Below are positions 12,011-24,062 of a stretch of 64,000 nucleotides of DNA, one piece after another. This DNA is from Rhyacichthys aspro (Eukaryota; Chordata; Actinopteri; Gobiiformes; Rhyacichthyidae): positions 20,282,044-20,346,043 of the forward strand of contig CM072158.1 in assembly GCA_036850595.1 (NCBI GenBank). Reading direction: 5' to 3'. Numbering within the stretch: the stretch's first letter is position 1; the number at the start of each line of letters is the position of its first letter. The notes beneath the pieces were generated by a model that ran no database searches, was not told the DNA's origin, and worked only from the letters and a program-made list of their open reading frames with translations. Position numbers and translations under genes: made by a program.

Positions 12011-13198
12011 AAAAACATTAGAGATGCTCCGATCAGGATTTATGAGACCGATTACCGATCACCGAAATTGTGATCGGCCGATACCGATCACATTAAACGT
12101 GTATTTAAGGGCTAAATTAAGAATGCTATAAACAAAAATGAACCACTGAATTAACCTGTTACCTTTCCAGCGGCCATTGTCACTTATTAATTTCTCGGTT
12201 TTAAACAACCGCTCGGTACACATGCAGCACATCATTGGAAAGCTTAGATTGTTATCTTTTTAGTGATGTAAACCTTTTCTAGACACAGCATCAACATTAC
12301 GAACACTTAAAGCTTCTTTCGAAAAAAACAAACAAATCGAAACCGAAACTTACTGGCGCATCTCACCTCTGAAGTCTTCCTGGGGCTCAAACATACAAAA
12401 CAATCCAACAAACACGGTCCTGTTCTGTTAGCAAGTGTTCAGAGAATCAAGTACAGTAAAAATATCTACCTAACACATGTTATTGCATCCACAAATCTCC
12501 AAAGAGTGCAGTTTCGTCATTTTGATCGGAGTATTCCTTTATTTTATCGCTCCTAGGTGCCGCGCGCATGTTTTGAAACTCAAACCACTCTGAGCATTTG
12601 ATTGACACCTCCTGCGTTTTTTGGCAGGATCGATTAGGGGTTAAACTGTTTAACTGTTCTTTTATTTAATAATTTTGTAATTTACCTAAAAAGTATTTTT
12701 TCAAGTAACAGCCAGGTTTCCCCAAAACAAACATAGGTATAAACAATTAAAGAATCTCTGCCAATCCACAGGTAGCTCTCAACGTTGCAGGACTTAAATA
12801 AGTGTAAATACATGTTTCTCCTTTATTTAGTAAAGGTTTTCCAGTTTCTATGGATAAATGTTAAAGTACAAATATCATGGTTTTAAAAATACATGAAAAC
12901 ATACAATTATAGTATATAATAACTGTAACTGATATGTTATGGTCTTAATTCCTCATAAATTTTGCCCCAGAGCCTTATCTACTGCCCCAGCTCTGAGTGC
13001 TGTCTGAGATTGAGTCGTTTTGCGCTGTCTCCTTTAAATGCAAATGAGCCACTCCTCACCCCACCCTCTCCAGGTAGCAGGGCGTGCCTCTCCACCAGTG
13101 CCGAACCCCCTGCAGCCATTGTTGTAGTTCTCAAGATACGAGAGTCGCACTGTGTGGAAAATTTTTGCCGAAGTTAGATATTCAACATATAATTAGAA

Positions 13199-14541
13199 AT
13201 GGCAACATCTCCAGACTGTACCGTCCAGCCTTACATGTTCGAGCCCGAGTCTGACCCAGAGCACGAAGACACCGACACCGAAGAACTTTCTGAATCCTCT
13301 AGACTTCAAATGAACGCATCTCAATGGTTAGTTAATTCGCCTAATTTGTTTTTATTGAAACATTTATAACAAAAAGATACTCGAATAAAACCTTTACTAG
13401 AAAGAAATACCTGTATTTTGTATAGTACATAATCTATTTAATCTGACATCAATGATGCATGAATGTGAGGGAGATTATCTAGTTACTAGAGATGCTCACT
13501 GCGCTAAACCTCAGGGTTTTGTGTTTGCACGTAAATAGTTCTGTTTGCCTACATGTTTTTCACCGTACAATAATTGCGTAGGATACTGTATGTTTATGTC
13601 GTAGTTGTTAACCATTAGAACAATCGTGTTATCTAGGTTAAAAATGTGCTATTGTTGCTGCATTATTTTTTAGTTATATACTGTTACTCTTTGGTGTAAA
13701 TGCGGCAACTGCTCTACGATGCCCACAGAAGTTGAGAATATATGCTGTCAAGAAATACCTAAGGTCAGTGTGCCTCAGATCTTAGTTTAACAGCTGCTGT
13801 ACATTGCATCTCTCATTGCTAAAACTTCATTTGGTAGGTGCGAGCAAGAATGGAGGAAGTACCCAGCCAACCCACATGCATGGTGGATCATCCAGGATTT
13901 TAGCCTGTTTGTCTGAATATATACTCGCTTCAAAATGCCATTAATGTCTACAAAGCACAATATGGACCTTTATGTGTGAGAGGAATGGTACAGTAAGTCA
14001 GTTTTTTTTTATTGTGGTATTTATTCTCAAATAATTATATATTATTACTTATTAGTTATCTGGCATTGCACACTAATATACACACTAAAATATATACATG
14101 TATCAGTGAGACTAAACTCTCTCTCTCTATATATATATATATATGTATATGTGTAAATATATGATAGAGGGAGAGGGAGTGTAGTCTCATAATAAGCACA
14201 CACAATCTTCTAAATACAAAAAAAGAAATAATTTACATTCAATAAAATGCACACTGTATTATAAAAAGTATCCTAGTTTTACCTCAAGCACACAAAAGAA
14301 AAAACAATTTTATTAATAAAAAAACAACAACCATTCAAAGTATTGACCTTTGTATAATGTGCTCTATATGTGCTTTAGTCGTTACAGATATTGTGCCTAC
14401 AGAAACTTTGTGTCATGGTGCTGGGGATGGCTGGGTCGGAGAGTTCGAGTGGTAATGCCATCTTGTGTGGTCCTTCGAATACGCCAGGAGTTCCCAGATG
14501 CAGAAGGGCAGTATGTGGGCTTCAGACCGGTCCTCAATTGA
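13199..14541 (+). pseudogene. P2X7 C-terminal (ballast) domain gene inside the transposon, broken
   Basis: There are four exons: 13199-13326, 13694-13763, 13838-13992 and 14379-14541 (172 codons in all). Hallmarks are an acidic N-terminus with QPYMFEPESDPE, then WCKCGNCSTMPT and ENICCQEI, VDHPGF, PVCLN, and finally RYCAYRNFVSWCWGWLG and VMPSCVVLRIRQEFP. This is the Cys-rich zinc-binding ballast region also found at the C-terminus of the P2X7 receptor, here without any channel domain. Two lesions are visible. An in-frame TAG lies at 13901-13903, between GF and PVCLN, where relatives have Glu. The exon-2 acceptor reads TG (13692-13693) where AG is needed to keep the frame. Other junctions are normal and in phase. 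Its stop overlaps the transposase stop on the other strand. Confidence 0.75.
14128..14156. repeat. (TC)n/(TA)n microsatellite in an intron of the P2X7-like gene
   Basis: A run of tctctctc passing into tatatata between about 14118 and 14145, followed by a decayed tail. Confidence 0.6.
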
Positions 14542-17500
14542 AGCGTGAGACATAGGCTGAAACCACTGTTGTCTTGTCAGGACGTGGGTTCTGAGTGGAC
14601 AGAGGTGGAGGAACTCTCATTTGTAGAATCTCCTGCAAAAATGGAGCTGGATCTGGAAACACCTCTTCGAAGACCAGCTCCAAGATGTCATCCACATAGT
14701 CTGCAATAATGGGCAATCACCTGTTATTTATTTTCCCTTATTTTTGAGAGTTATAAAAATTCTATTTAGAAATTGTCTTAAATTATTCATTAATATATAT
14801 GTTTTGTTTGCTTGTAAGATTATTACTTTTTATATGTCTAAAGTTTTGGTGAATTTTGACTTTAAATATATTGCTATAAAAATATTGCAGATACAGCAAT
14901 GCATATTTTGTGATGGTACTTTTTTGCTTGCAAACTACTGGTCAAGATTAGTTAGTTACTTACTTAAGGCAGCCTCAGTTTTTATGGGCCTTGCGGTGCC
15001 TTCTCCCTTCTTATATTTGGGGTAAAACACCCTAAACATAAGTTCTCCTGTTGATTTTTGACGTCCAGTGTTCTCATTAAAATGCATTGCTGCCAGGTAC
15101 AGTCTCAAAGAGAAAAAAAAAATACTGTTGTCACATAATTTAAATTATAATATAGTACATTTAAAAGCGCAGTGCAAAGCTACCTGCAAATCATTCCCAG
15201 GAAAGAGTAGGCTGCACTTTTGGGCGCAAAGCGGAGAATCATACTGTGAAATGATTCAACAGCTGAAGTTTGCAAGTGAGGACTCATCTTCTCTACATTG
15301 TTGAGCATCCTCTTGGAAGTCAACAGAGCTTCCAGTCTGCACAATGCTGGTGTACCTTTCACAAACATTACAATTAAACTTTATGCCTAAATTAAATTAA
15401 TAATAACAGTAAAGAAATAGTTACCTGGCTTTAACCATTTGCTTTTGTCCCTTGAAGTGCGCTGTGGATGTAAACACTGGGGAAAAGCAGGATCATCGTG
15501 GGTGTGTATGTCTTGCACATGGTTAATAATGGAGACCCACTTTCCTAATCTTTCCTGTGGTGTAGTGGAGGATGCAGCAGTCCAGTAGATATGGTTCTTT
15601 AAGCTTCGAATCCACTTGTTCAGTTCTGTGCAATCTTTGTTTTTAGCAATACTTGCCATTTTTTTGGAGATTCCTAAAGAATAAAATGCTGTATAAGGTA
15701 AAAAAAAAAACCAAGCAGACATAAATTCACCCACTAGCTGTTTAGATTAACCTACCTTTCTCAATGTGCCACACATCATAGTAGTGGGTGATGTTAGTCT
15801 CCCTCAGGTATTTTTGGACTTGTGGATGCCGGTCAGTCACTAATGACTCAAGAGTAATACCACGAGCATTCAGGAAACCAAGGCTTCGTTTTAAACCCTC
15901 AAGCTCCATGTGGTAACTCCCTCCAACTTCATTACTCTGCAAACACAATCAAAAATAATTTGATGTTTTGTTATTACTGCACAGCAACATTTTATTTTTA
16001 CTCACCTGAACTAGTTGCAAGTCAATGATCCTTTGGCTTCTCAGATCCATCACAGAGTAACTTCCGAACTTGGCGGAATGTCCTTTAGCAATATCAAGCA
16101 AACACATTTTAGAGTAAATTAGAGTCATACAAATAATGTTATATTAGTACCACTGATTACCTGGAGAGTCAGCCCTCATGTCACCACCAAGGATAACATT
16201 TTGTGCTTTTAGATTCTCCAGTATTTCTGCTTGTGATGATCTCCACTTATGTATTATGGCAGGTTCAATGAACATCCTGGCATGTCGTCTAAAAGTGTCA
16301 TATTGATATAATTTTAGCCTCATTGCCCGGAAGATCTGAGAAAAACAAAAGACAGAAATGTATTATATATTCCTTATAGACCTGTTGTCTTTATTATACC
16401 CAAAATTACCTTTTCCACTTTGAAAAAGGAGCCACCATTGGAGTATACCGCCACCGACAGCTGTATATTTCCCGCCGGCGTGCTTCCCAGAATAGGCTGG
16501 CTGTTCCATTTTCGAAAAAAATCACAGTGTGGGCATTTTTCATACACTATGTATGTTGGCATTTTGTGGATTGGTGTTGCTGCGTCCGGTCTTCCAAAAA
16601 AAAAAAAAAATGTAATTAAGTAATATACAAATAATTTTTCAAACAATATTTGTAATTACAACTTTCACTTACATCTCAGCAGGCACCGCTGACAACACAG
16701 TAACTGAATCTTCTGGATCATATGTATAATCCTGTTGGTCTGATGGAATGTCCCCTGTTGAGCTGCCTTCTAAAGGGTCTTCCTCATCTATGGTCTGCTC
16801 TAGACGGGGTCTTTTGGCCTTTTGAATTGGGGTTATCTCTTCACAAATATCTGCCAAGCTTTGCCTTTTTGTTGGTATAGATGTAATAAATGGGTGTCTT
16901 CGCACAAAATCAGTGTTGGACGTACAAACACCAACATCTCTGCAATGTGGGGTTGTCTGGGTCCCTTTGTAAAATGAATAAAAATAGAAAAGAAATAAGC
17001 CACAGTGATATAATCTTATATATGTTTTGTTATGAAACTGAGGCATAAATTCAACCACTAAGATTTGGCTCTAATTTCTTAGACATATCATATCACATAT
17101 GTTTATTCCCTAACTCAGCCAAACTCATCCTATATATATATATAATAGAAAACACACATATACATCTGTTTTACTTCACATACCTGTGCTCTTGAAATGA
17201 GGTCGGAGGGTTTTCATTGAAAGCTGTGTCCCAATTGAGCACATTTGTGTGGATTCAGTCTGACAGCCGGACGCAGTAAATCGCGACTGCATTGTTATAG
17301 CCCCCTAGAAAGAATACCATGTTAATTCAGCAAAGTTTAAGCATTGAAGAACAAATTAGTTTTTCTAATTCATTGTAATATAGGTACAAAATTTACACTT
17401 TCTAAGTTTGGAGACAACGGAAATGAATGGTTGATTTTCTGTTTACGATTACAATGGGTAATAGGTAGACAAATCTGTTTGCGAGCCCATTTTAACTTAA

Positions 17501-18380
17501 ACTTATACAGTAGTTATAAAATGTTAATGTGATATATTTATGTGGCTATTTGTCATTTGTTATAGCAAAATGAAGTAGCTGGTTACCGTTATCAAAACAG
17601 TCTTGATTATACATATTTTAACGAGATTTTTTGCGGACGTTGCCTCCTACATTGAACATGCATTGTTTCATCTAACCTGCTATAACACTTCTGGTATGCT
17701 CTATAACATACCATACAAACCTTTATAAAACTAAAACAGCATTTAGTTTTACTAGCTTTTGCAAAACACAGTTTTCACACTACTTAGAGATGAACTTAAA
17801 GCCAAATATCACCAAAATCATCCTCGCTGCAGTGTATGTAAACTCTAGCCACAAGCCAGGCTAGGCGAGGCTAGCTACTGCTGCACGGTTATTTCGACAT
17901 GAAATAGACAAAGGAAATGCTAAAAGCCTAAAAAGCAATTAGTTCGTGCATCCATAAATAACATTTAACATACAATTTTACCGAAGCCGTCCAATTGACG
18001 CATTGTGCAAAGACAGTGAGCCACAAGACTCATGCTAAGGCTAGCGAAATGTTCTGAGTATAGAAGACAGCATTATTATAAAGTAATTACAGACTTACCG
18101 CAGCACTTTGATAGATGGAGGGAACTGACCCCTCTATCAAGTGAAGTCTTGCCGAAAATCCTGCTCTATATTGGCCCAAGTTGCTGAAACACTCCTCTTT
18201 GAAGTGGTTCGCGCAAACATTGAGGATTTTGCCCACCTTTGCAGGCACATTTCCACGAAAAATAAAATGTAGCCATGCATTTCGCTCTTCTTCTGAGCCG
18301 GGGGGTTTATGTAATGACTTGTGCGGGTTAACACAACCAACAACCGAACATTTAGATATATCCGTGCGTACCTTCGACAT
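14534..18380 (-). CDS. Kolobok-like THAP/DDE transposase, apparently intact
   Basis: There are eleven exons on the minus strand: 18380-18099, 17304-17184, 16964-16673, 16590-16410, 16335-16161, 16082-16006, 15936-15756, 15673-15425, 15355-15184, 15103-14964 and 14700-14534. Every junction is GT-AG and the phases close, giving 2037 nt (678 residues plus stop) without an internal stop. Residues 1-91 form a THAP zinc finger (C11, C16, C56, H59, Trp36, final SVPSIY box) for DNA binding. A basic linker (KRPR) and a CPHC motif follow. The RNase-H-like catalytic part has GGDMRADSPGH (D344/D348), SNEVGGSYHM, LVTDRH (D411) and AVESFHS (E553) as the likely DDE set. The C-terminus contains NYVDDILELVFEEV. 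The protein would bind the element ends and move it into TTAA sites. Expression is unknown. Confidence 0.8.
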
Positions 18381-18836
18381 ACTTGAGCTTGGACTACAAA
18401 ACCAAAAACATGGCGGACTCGCCACTGTGCGAGACGGAAGTTTCTTGAGACAAAAGACCATATATGGGTAGGTCCTCTGCCAAGACTGTGACGCATCAGT
18501 GAAAAAATACGTAACAGACAACCGAAAAGAGAAACAGCGCAGTGAAACACAGCTGAGGCATGCCCAACAGATATATAAGGATATCTTCGCAGCAACTGGA
18601 GGGATTTAATTCAGCTTTTGTGAGCTGCTGCAGGCCTAATTGACACATTAAAACGTATCTTAGACCTAGAAAAGTGAATTTTGTATGATATGTCCCCTTT
18701 AAGGACAAACCTCGCTTGTTCTGCGCATGCGCATGATCGGTTTTTCTGATCGGCCATTTTGCCGAGCACCGGTCACACTATTTATAGCCGTGATCATGAT
18801 CGGTGACCGATCGATAGGCGCACCTTTAAAAAACAT

Positions 18837-20911
18837 ATAAAGTATTGCAGTTAATGAAAGATTTCATATCATATTTTCAGTCTGGATCCATAAAAAAGTT
18901 TGTGTTAACCATGTTGTGACAGTGTGGCATTATAGTTGCCACACTTAAAGATCCCACTTTTAGTTCCAAGCCATGTTGCTCCTGCCACTCCTGCCAGCAG
19001 GTCTCCTTGGTGCAGCAGTGGCAGCACTCTTTTTTTTTTTTGTTGGTCACAAGCAACCTTTCTTTCTCCATGCCTCTTTGAGTCTGTATGGCAGCTTACC
19101 CTCCAGTAGTTTTATTGTCCAAATCCTCCAAATATAAATGATGATGCCAGACTTGGCATGGCAAACAGAGCAAAGCAGAGCCAGAGTCCAGTGCTTCTTT
19201 TTGTAGCTTCTATCTAGTAGCCATCTCTTTTTCCGTTTATTTGTGAGGACAGTGCACATTAATGAACACTTGGTAGAAGTGTTTTTAGCTAAAAGCCAAA
19301 TGTTGTTTGTTTTATTCACTGTCAGCTAAAATGTAAAACAAAACAAAAAAAAAAAAACATCAACCCACTTCTGAAATATTTCACGTGAATTTTGGCATAT
19401 AATTAATTGTATGTTATATTGTCATAACATTTGCGTAGTTGTTTTGAGCCCTGAAGTTGTTTTGCATGTGTGGCAGTGCGAGGGTGATTTTAAATGGGTA
19501 AAGTTAAATTAAATAAACTGACAACGCCACCTGGGAATGTGTCCCAGGAAATAGGTTACAATTTGGAATATGAAAAAGCACACAGGTAAGTATCTGACAA
19601 AAGGGGACAGAGACGTGAGTTTCAATTTTTAAAACAATTATTTTTATTAAAATTTTTAATAAAAAGGATCTTCAAAATGAACTGGAAAAAAGAGAAATTA
19701 GGACAAGACAACAACTTAACTTTAGAAAAGATAATTTTATTACATACTAGGGCTAAAAGGTATTGGCTAAAGTTTAAAATACACTAATCAAAATTAAATG
19801 CAGTTAGCTGGGGCCACCTGTGGTGAGCAGACTACGTCAAGGAGGTGCCCAGGAGTGCTACCGAATACTCACCTCAGTGGACACAGCAGAAGTCACGGCA
19901 ACTCACAAGTGCAAACTAAACTCATGTGAACCAGTGCACTAACTCACATGCATAAGTGGGGAGACCTCACCTCTGTGCCTAGCCCAACCACCAGGAGGCG
20001 CCCAGCGTCACTGAAAGAAAAAGGACACAAAATTAACAAAATCCGACCCAGTTGGTTAGTTAACAGTGTGGACAATACAATGGCCCAGTTAGCACTTCGG
20101 AGGCTGCCACTAAACAATATTCCAAACAAATACTAATTAACAGAATTGAAAATTAAAGGCAACTTATACAACAAAGGCCAAAAATATCCCAAAACAAAAA
20201 CAGTAGAGCTAAACTAACAAAACCAAAATACTAAAGATACGCAAATCCACTAGCCAAACAGAAGAACTAACCAAAAGCAAGGTACAAAAAGTAAATAGCA
20301 AAATATACTAAATGTACACAAAACCAAATAAAACAGTGAAACAAAACAAAAACACAGCAAAACAAAACAGCAACAGGTAAACCTGTGAAAAAAGATTTTA
20401 AAGCGTTAAAAAGGCTCACCTGGATCACATGGTCTACAATGTACGCCCTGGAGGCTATTAGGCACCTAGTAGGACCCTCATTGCACAGCACTGAGAAAAC
20501 ATTTAGTTTTAGTTAGCTACACAGACTAATCTTTATAGTCTTAAAAGGACATTTTTCTACCTGGACCAGTAACAGACAGAAAATGGCACACAACCACCAG
20601 CAAAGCAGACAGCACCCAAGAGACTGCCATACTGACAACAGGTGTCTAATTAGTGGGTGGGCCAGAAGTGGAGCCAGAGTGAGAGCTTCAGAGACCCTGG
20701 GAAAAGATCACCCCACTACGCATGCACAGTTGTTTTGTACAGGTGAGTGTCATTCACCTGGACATAATTTAGGTGACATACTAATTATGGCTAACTAAAT
20801 GAGACATTGATTCAGTCTTATTACAGCACACTGTCATCAATATTTTGTAAATCTTTCAAAAGGAAACACATGCCTTGGCATTAGCCTTAGCCTTGTGAAA
20901 TCTTGCATTGG
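18837..20911. other. Gene-free stretch
   Basis: A-rich and weakly repetitive. No reading frame has recognisable protein similarity. The block at about 19800-20800, with several 'cacctgg/ggtgagc' motifs and two long A/C-rich tracts, may be part of an old retroelement, but no terminus or motif proves it. Confidence 0.3.
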
Positions 20912-20919
20912 GTCTAACC

Positions 20920-21392
20920 CAGGGGTGGGCAAACTTTTTGGCTCAAGGGCCACACCGGGTTTTAAAATCTGACAGACAGGCCGGACCACTAAACTATAAA
21001 CTAGGATTAATTACATTAGAAAATCTGTACCATTTCTTGCACAGACTGGTTAGTATAATGTTTGGTGGAAAAGTGGTGGCTGATATTATGTTCTTTGAAA
21101 CCTGCAACAGTTTCTTGGCAAATAAGACATATGGTACTGACTGGACTTCAGTCAATAATCTCAAATCTGTCAAATATCTCTGTCCGCTCCATGTTAAAAA
21201 CTTGTGTGAATGGATGTTTTCTGTTTGTAGAAATGATGGTAGCTTTAGCAAAAGCACAAGGCATTTAAGGAAAATGGTCAAATGTATGCTGTCTTATATT
21301 AAATTATAAATACTTTGTAAATGCTTGGCGGGCCGCATTACACATCTCAACGGGCCGCATGTGGCTCCTGGGCCTTAGTTTGCCCACCACTG
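20920..21392. mobile_element. hAT MITE (caggggtgggcaaact ends)
   Basis: The left end is caggggtgggcaaact. The right end, reverse-complemented, is cagtggtgggcaaact. Flanks 20912-20919 (gtctaacc) and 21393-21400 (gtctaaac) agree at 7 of 8 positions. Subterminal 'gggccacac' and 'gggccgcatgtggctc' blocks are typical of this vertebrate hAT family. The open frame inside (ending at 21309) has no transposase motif I recognise, though phrases such as CEWMFSVCRN could be hAT-derived. Confidence 0.8.
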
Positions 21393-21628
21393 GTCTAAAC
21401 TAAAGTGAACCCAGTCGCTAATCTGACGCTATGTGAACAATATTCAGGGCATTTAGTATAATATTGCACAGGTTGAAGTGCCGTTGACTCACATATAGGC
21501 CTTGGATGAAACAGAAAGAAACGCTCATCCATCCCACTGCGAAGTAACATAGTGAGTATTAGCATGCTTACATCAGTGTGAGCCATAAACTAAATAAATG
21601 TCACATAACAGTAGCTATATCTCAAAGG

Positions 21629-22111
21629 ACATAAAATCGCTCGCTATAACGTGGTTCACCTTTCGCGGTCTCGCTGTTTCGCAGATTTTTTTAGTGCAAT
21701 TTTGCATGCTTTTTTTTTTTTTTTTACAGCGTATGAACGCGCATTGTGTTCTGCATCCTGATTGGCTAAGGGAGAACTCTTGCATTGTGTTCTGCGTCCT
21801 GATTGGCTAAGGGAGAACTCGCGCATTGTGTTCTGCGTCCTGATTGGCTAAGGGACTGTAGACCATTGTCAATCAGTCTCCTCCGTGCCGTGTCTCCTGT
21901 ACAGTACAGAATGCGTTCGGCTTGCCAAATTTACATAAATGTTCGATCGCTAGCAGTGTGACTCTGAAGTGCTGTATGTTTGCAAGTTTGCGGGTAGAGG
22001 TTAGAAGAGTTGAGGGGTAAGAAAATTATTTTTAAATAAAGTGATATTAACGGATTTCGCCTATTGCGGGTTATTTTCGGAACGTAACCCCGCGATAAAC
22101 GAGGGACCACT
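21629..22111. mobile_element. Tigger/pogo-like MITE
   Basis: The left part reads 'tcgctcgctataacgtggttcacctttcgcgg' in two adjoining blocks. The right end reads 'cgcgataaacgagggaccactg' followed by TA. The 'ccctcg...cgcgg' termini and TA target fit the Tigger/pogo group of Tc1-mariner elements. The left terminus is degenerate, so its exact start is uncertain. Confidence 0.65.
21741..21855. repeat. 41-bp tandem repeat, about 2.8 copies
   Basis: Units starting at 21741, 21782 and 21822 share 'gcattgtgttctgc' and 'tcctgattggctaaggga'. Each unit carries an ATTGG (inverted CCAAT). The array lies inside the Tigger-like MITE. Confidence 0.85.
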
Positions 22112-23970
22112 GTAGAATATAAAGTTGTAAGGCAAGGTTACTTACAAGTTCAGCAACAAGTTCAAGCCATGTCAGAATCAGTTTTGAGTCCTTGGCTTTG
22201 TTTGAGCTGATACCATTCAGCAAAAGCTTGATGTTGACTCAAAAACGTGCTCTCTTTAAGTCTAACTGGCGTTTTCTACTCCTAGAATCTTCAGACAAAT
22301 GTTTTCTGTCATTTTGGTGGCTCTGCCGTGACTGATGCTGAAATAAAGTGTTTGCTGTTTAGGTATAATCTTCTCAAAAGCGCCAATTTGCACTGCAGGG
22401 GTCACGTTGTGTGTATATTGAATTACCGTAAAGCAATTTGTCACTCACAAGAACAAGAACTTGACCCAAGACTTGTGTCGGGTAGGTGGCAGCTCAACTT
22501 GCAAGTGCTGTTTTTGGCTTAGATGCACCAGAGGGGGATAGTGTGTGCTTCAAACACACCGCTACAACAGAATCAACCATCGTAAGGACTTAGAAAACTA
22601 TTCATGAAGGTAAAAATGTTACTTAGTTCTGCTTTAACAGATTTAAAATGGTTAGAATCAATTACCTGGTCTTCAGCTTATTTTGAATGGATTTCAGCTG
22701 GTTGTGAAAACTCATTAAAATCAGATTTGGATGTTTTTAAATGATTAAACTTGGTATTTGGTTGTGTTTAGGTGTTTAGGTTGTCTGTCTGTTAATCGAT
22801 TTACACAGGGTGCAACCAGACTTGGATTGGTTTTAAATGGTGTAACTTTATCTTAAATCAGTTTAATGTGGATATAAAGAGGTTATAAGAAGATGTGTAA
22901 GGGTGTTGGGTGGTTTAATTTAATGAATGAATGAATTAAACTTGTTGTGAAAAGATGTATAACTTAGCTGAGAGGACAAAAGGCATCGTTGGATGAATGA
23001 ACTACTGTATATGCACAAAGGGCTTAAAGGAAAACAGTTGTTTGTCAGTAATTTGATGTTGGGCCACTGATGAAAACAGACTATGCTACTTATTATTATT
23101 GTAGGCAGATAAAATTTGGTACATACATCTCTCATTGCCCCCTGAACATTAAGATCATGACGACCCACCCCTACCTGCAACCGTGTTGCCATGGCAACAC
23201 CCCAAATGTGTAGTAGTAAATTAATCAGGTGGGAAAATTTAGTTTCTTGTATATTCATGAAATTTGGCACAGACATTTTTAGCATGGGACCCTGAGCAAA
23301 AAACCCAATGGGGACTATGCCAACAACAGCACAACAGAAATTAAGACCTAAGCCACTGTGGTCGCAAGGGAAGGCGAGGGCCTTTGACGCTGCTTGCAGC
23401 TTTAAATGTTATTGTGCTAACGGAACTGCTGTGGTTTCAGGCAAATCATTTGGTCACATATATTTTTAGACTTTGAATTCACAGAGCACAATTAGTATTT
23501 TTTTAAACTGATAAATGTAGTAACATTTGAAGACGGGCCTTTCACGAAAAGCTGGATATTGTGAGAAGAGGTCGGCCTACCCCTGTGCTAGCTAGCCTGT
23601 CCCAGCAAGGAAAAGGGTTTGTCTGTCATTTCCACACGAGCAACTATGAACGGTACCGTGGCTCACAGCTTTTGAGAAATGCTGCAAATTGGTGGCATTT
23701 TGTTTGGCATCTTTAAATCGCCTTCTTATTTTTTATTTTTGACAGTATCTGTGAACTTAGTTTCCTACTCTTAATTGTGCATGCATGCTCATTGTTTTTA
23801 AATTAAGTGTTGCTTGACTAGCCTATATTGAGGTGATGTTGTAATGTGTAAGTGGGACTTCACTGAAGGCCTAAGCGCGAAATGCACGGCCCGCCACTGC
23901 TAAAGAGTTAGTTTACCACAGTGTGCAACTGTGGAGTGAATGAATAACGGACATAACTATAAAAGTGCTT
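22112..23970. other. Gene-free stretch
   Basis: No gene recognised. Around 22620-22880 the text is repetitive (tttaaatgg, ggttttaaat motifs) and may be an old degenerate array. Confidence 0.35.
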
Positions 23971-23972
23971 AT

Positions 23973-23973
23973 A

Positions 23974-24061
<88 letters not shown>
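23973..24061. repeat. Compound (TTA)n-(TAG)n microsatellite
   Basis: About ten TTA units (to about 24004) are followed without a break by about eighteen TAG units (to about 24061). Confidence 0.95.

Positions 24062-24062
<1 letters not shown>

Larger units (their letters stand above)
12861..18702. mobile_element. Kolobok-like TTAA DNA transposon carrying two genes
   Basis: TTAA occurs at both ends (12861-12864 and 18699-18702). Reading inward, the first 18 bases of each end agree at 14 positions (ttaaag....a.atatcat). The 5.8-kb interior encodes a THAP plus DDE transposase on the minus strand and a P2X7-ballast-type protein on the plus strand. THAP transposases and TTAA target sites together are typical of the Kolobok superfamily. 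The 'ttaaaggggacatatcat' end is very common in fish genomes. The superfamily name rests on the TTAA and THAP traits, not on an alignment. Confidence 0.7.
12019..18828. mobile_element. hAT-like element hosting a nested Kolobok-like transposon
   Basis: The left end reads tagagatgctcc(gatc). The right end, reverse-complemented, reads taaaggtgcgcctatcgatc, so the two agree as imperfect terminal inverted repeats. Bases 12011-12018 and 18829-18836 are both 'aaaaacat', an exact 8-bp target duplication as expected for hAT. Both arms are rich in 'ccgatc/gatcgg' motifs. With the inner element removed, the host is about 970 bp (12019-12860 plus 18703-18828) and has no transposase of its own, so it is a non-autonomous element. 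Confidence 0.75.

Noticed and set aside
14350..14541. Stand-alone small gene on the plus strand
   Set aside because: It is the last exon of the P2X7-ballast gene with a little intron read in front; the true exon starts at 14379.
20908..21309. 133-codon open frame across the hAT MITE
   Set aside because: It starts in flanking DNA and crosses the inverted repeat. No catalytic motif, so treated as MITE interior.
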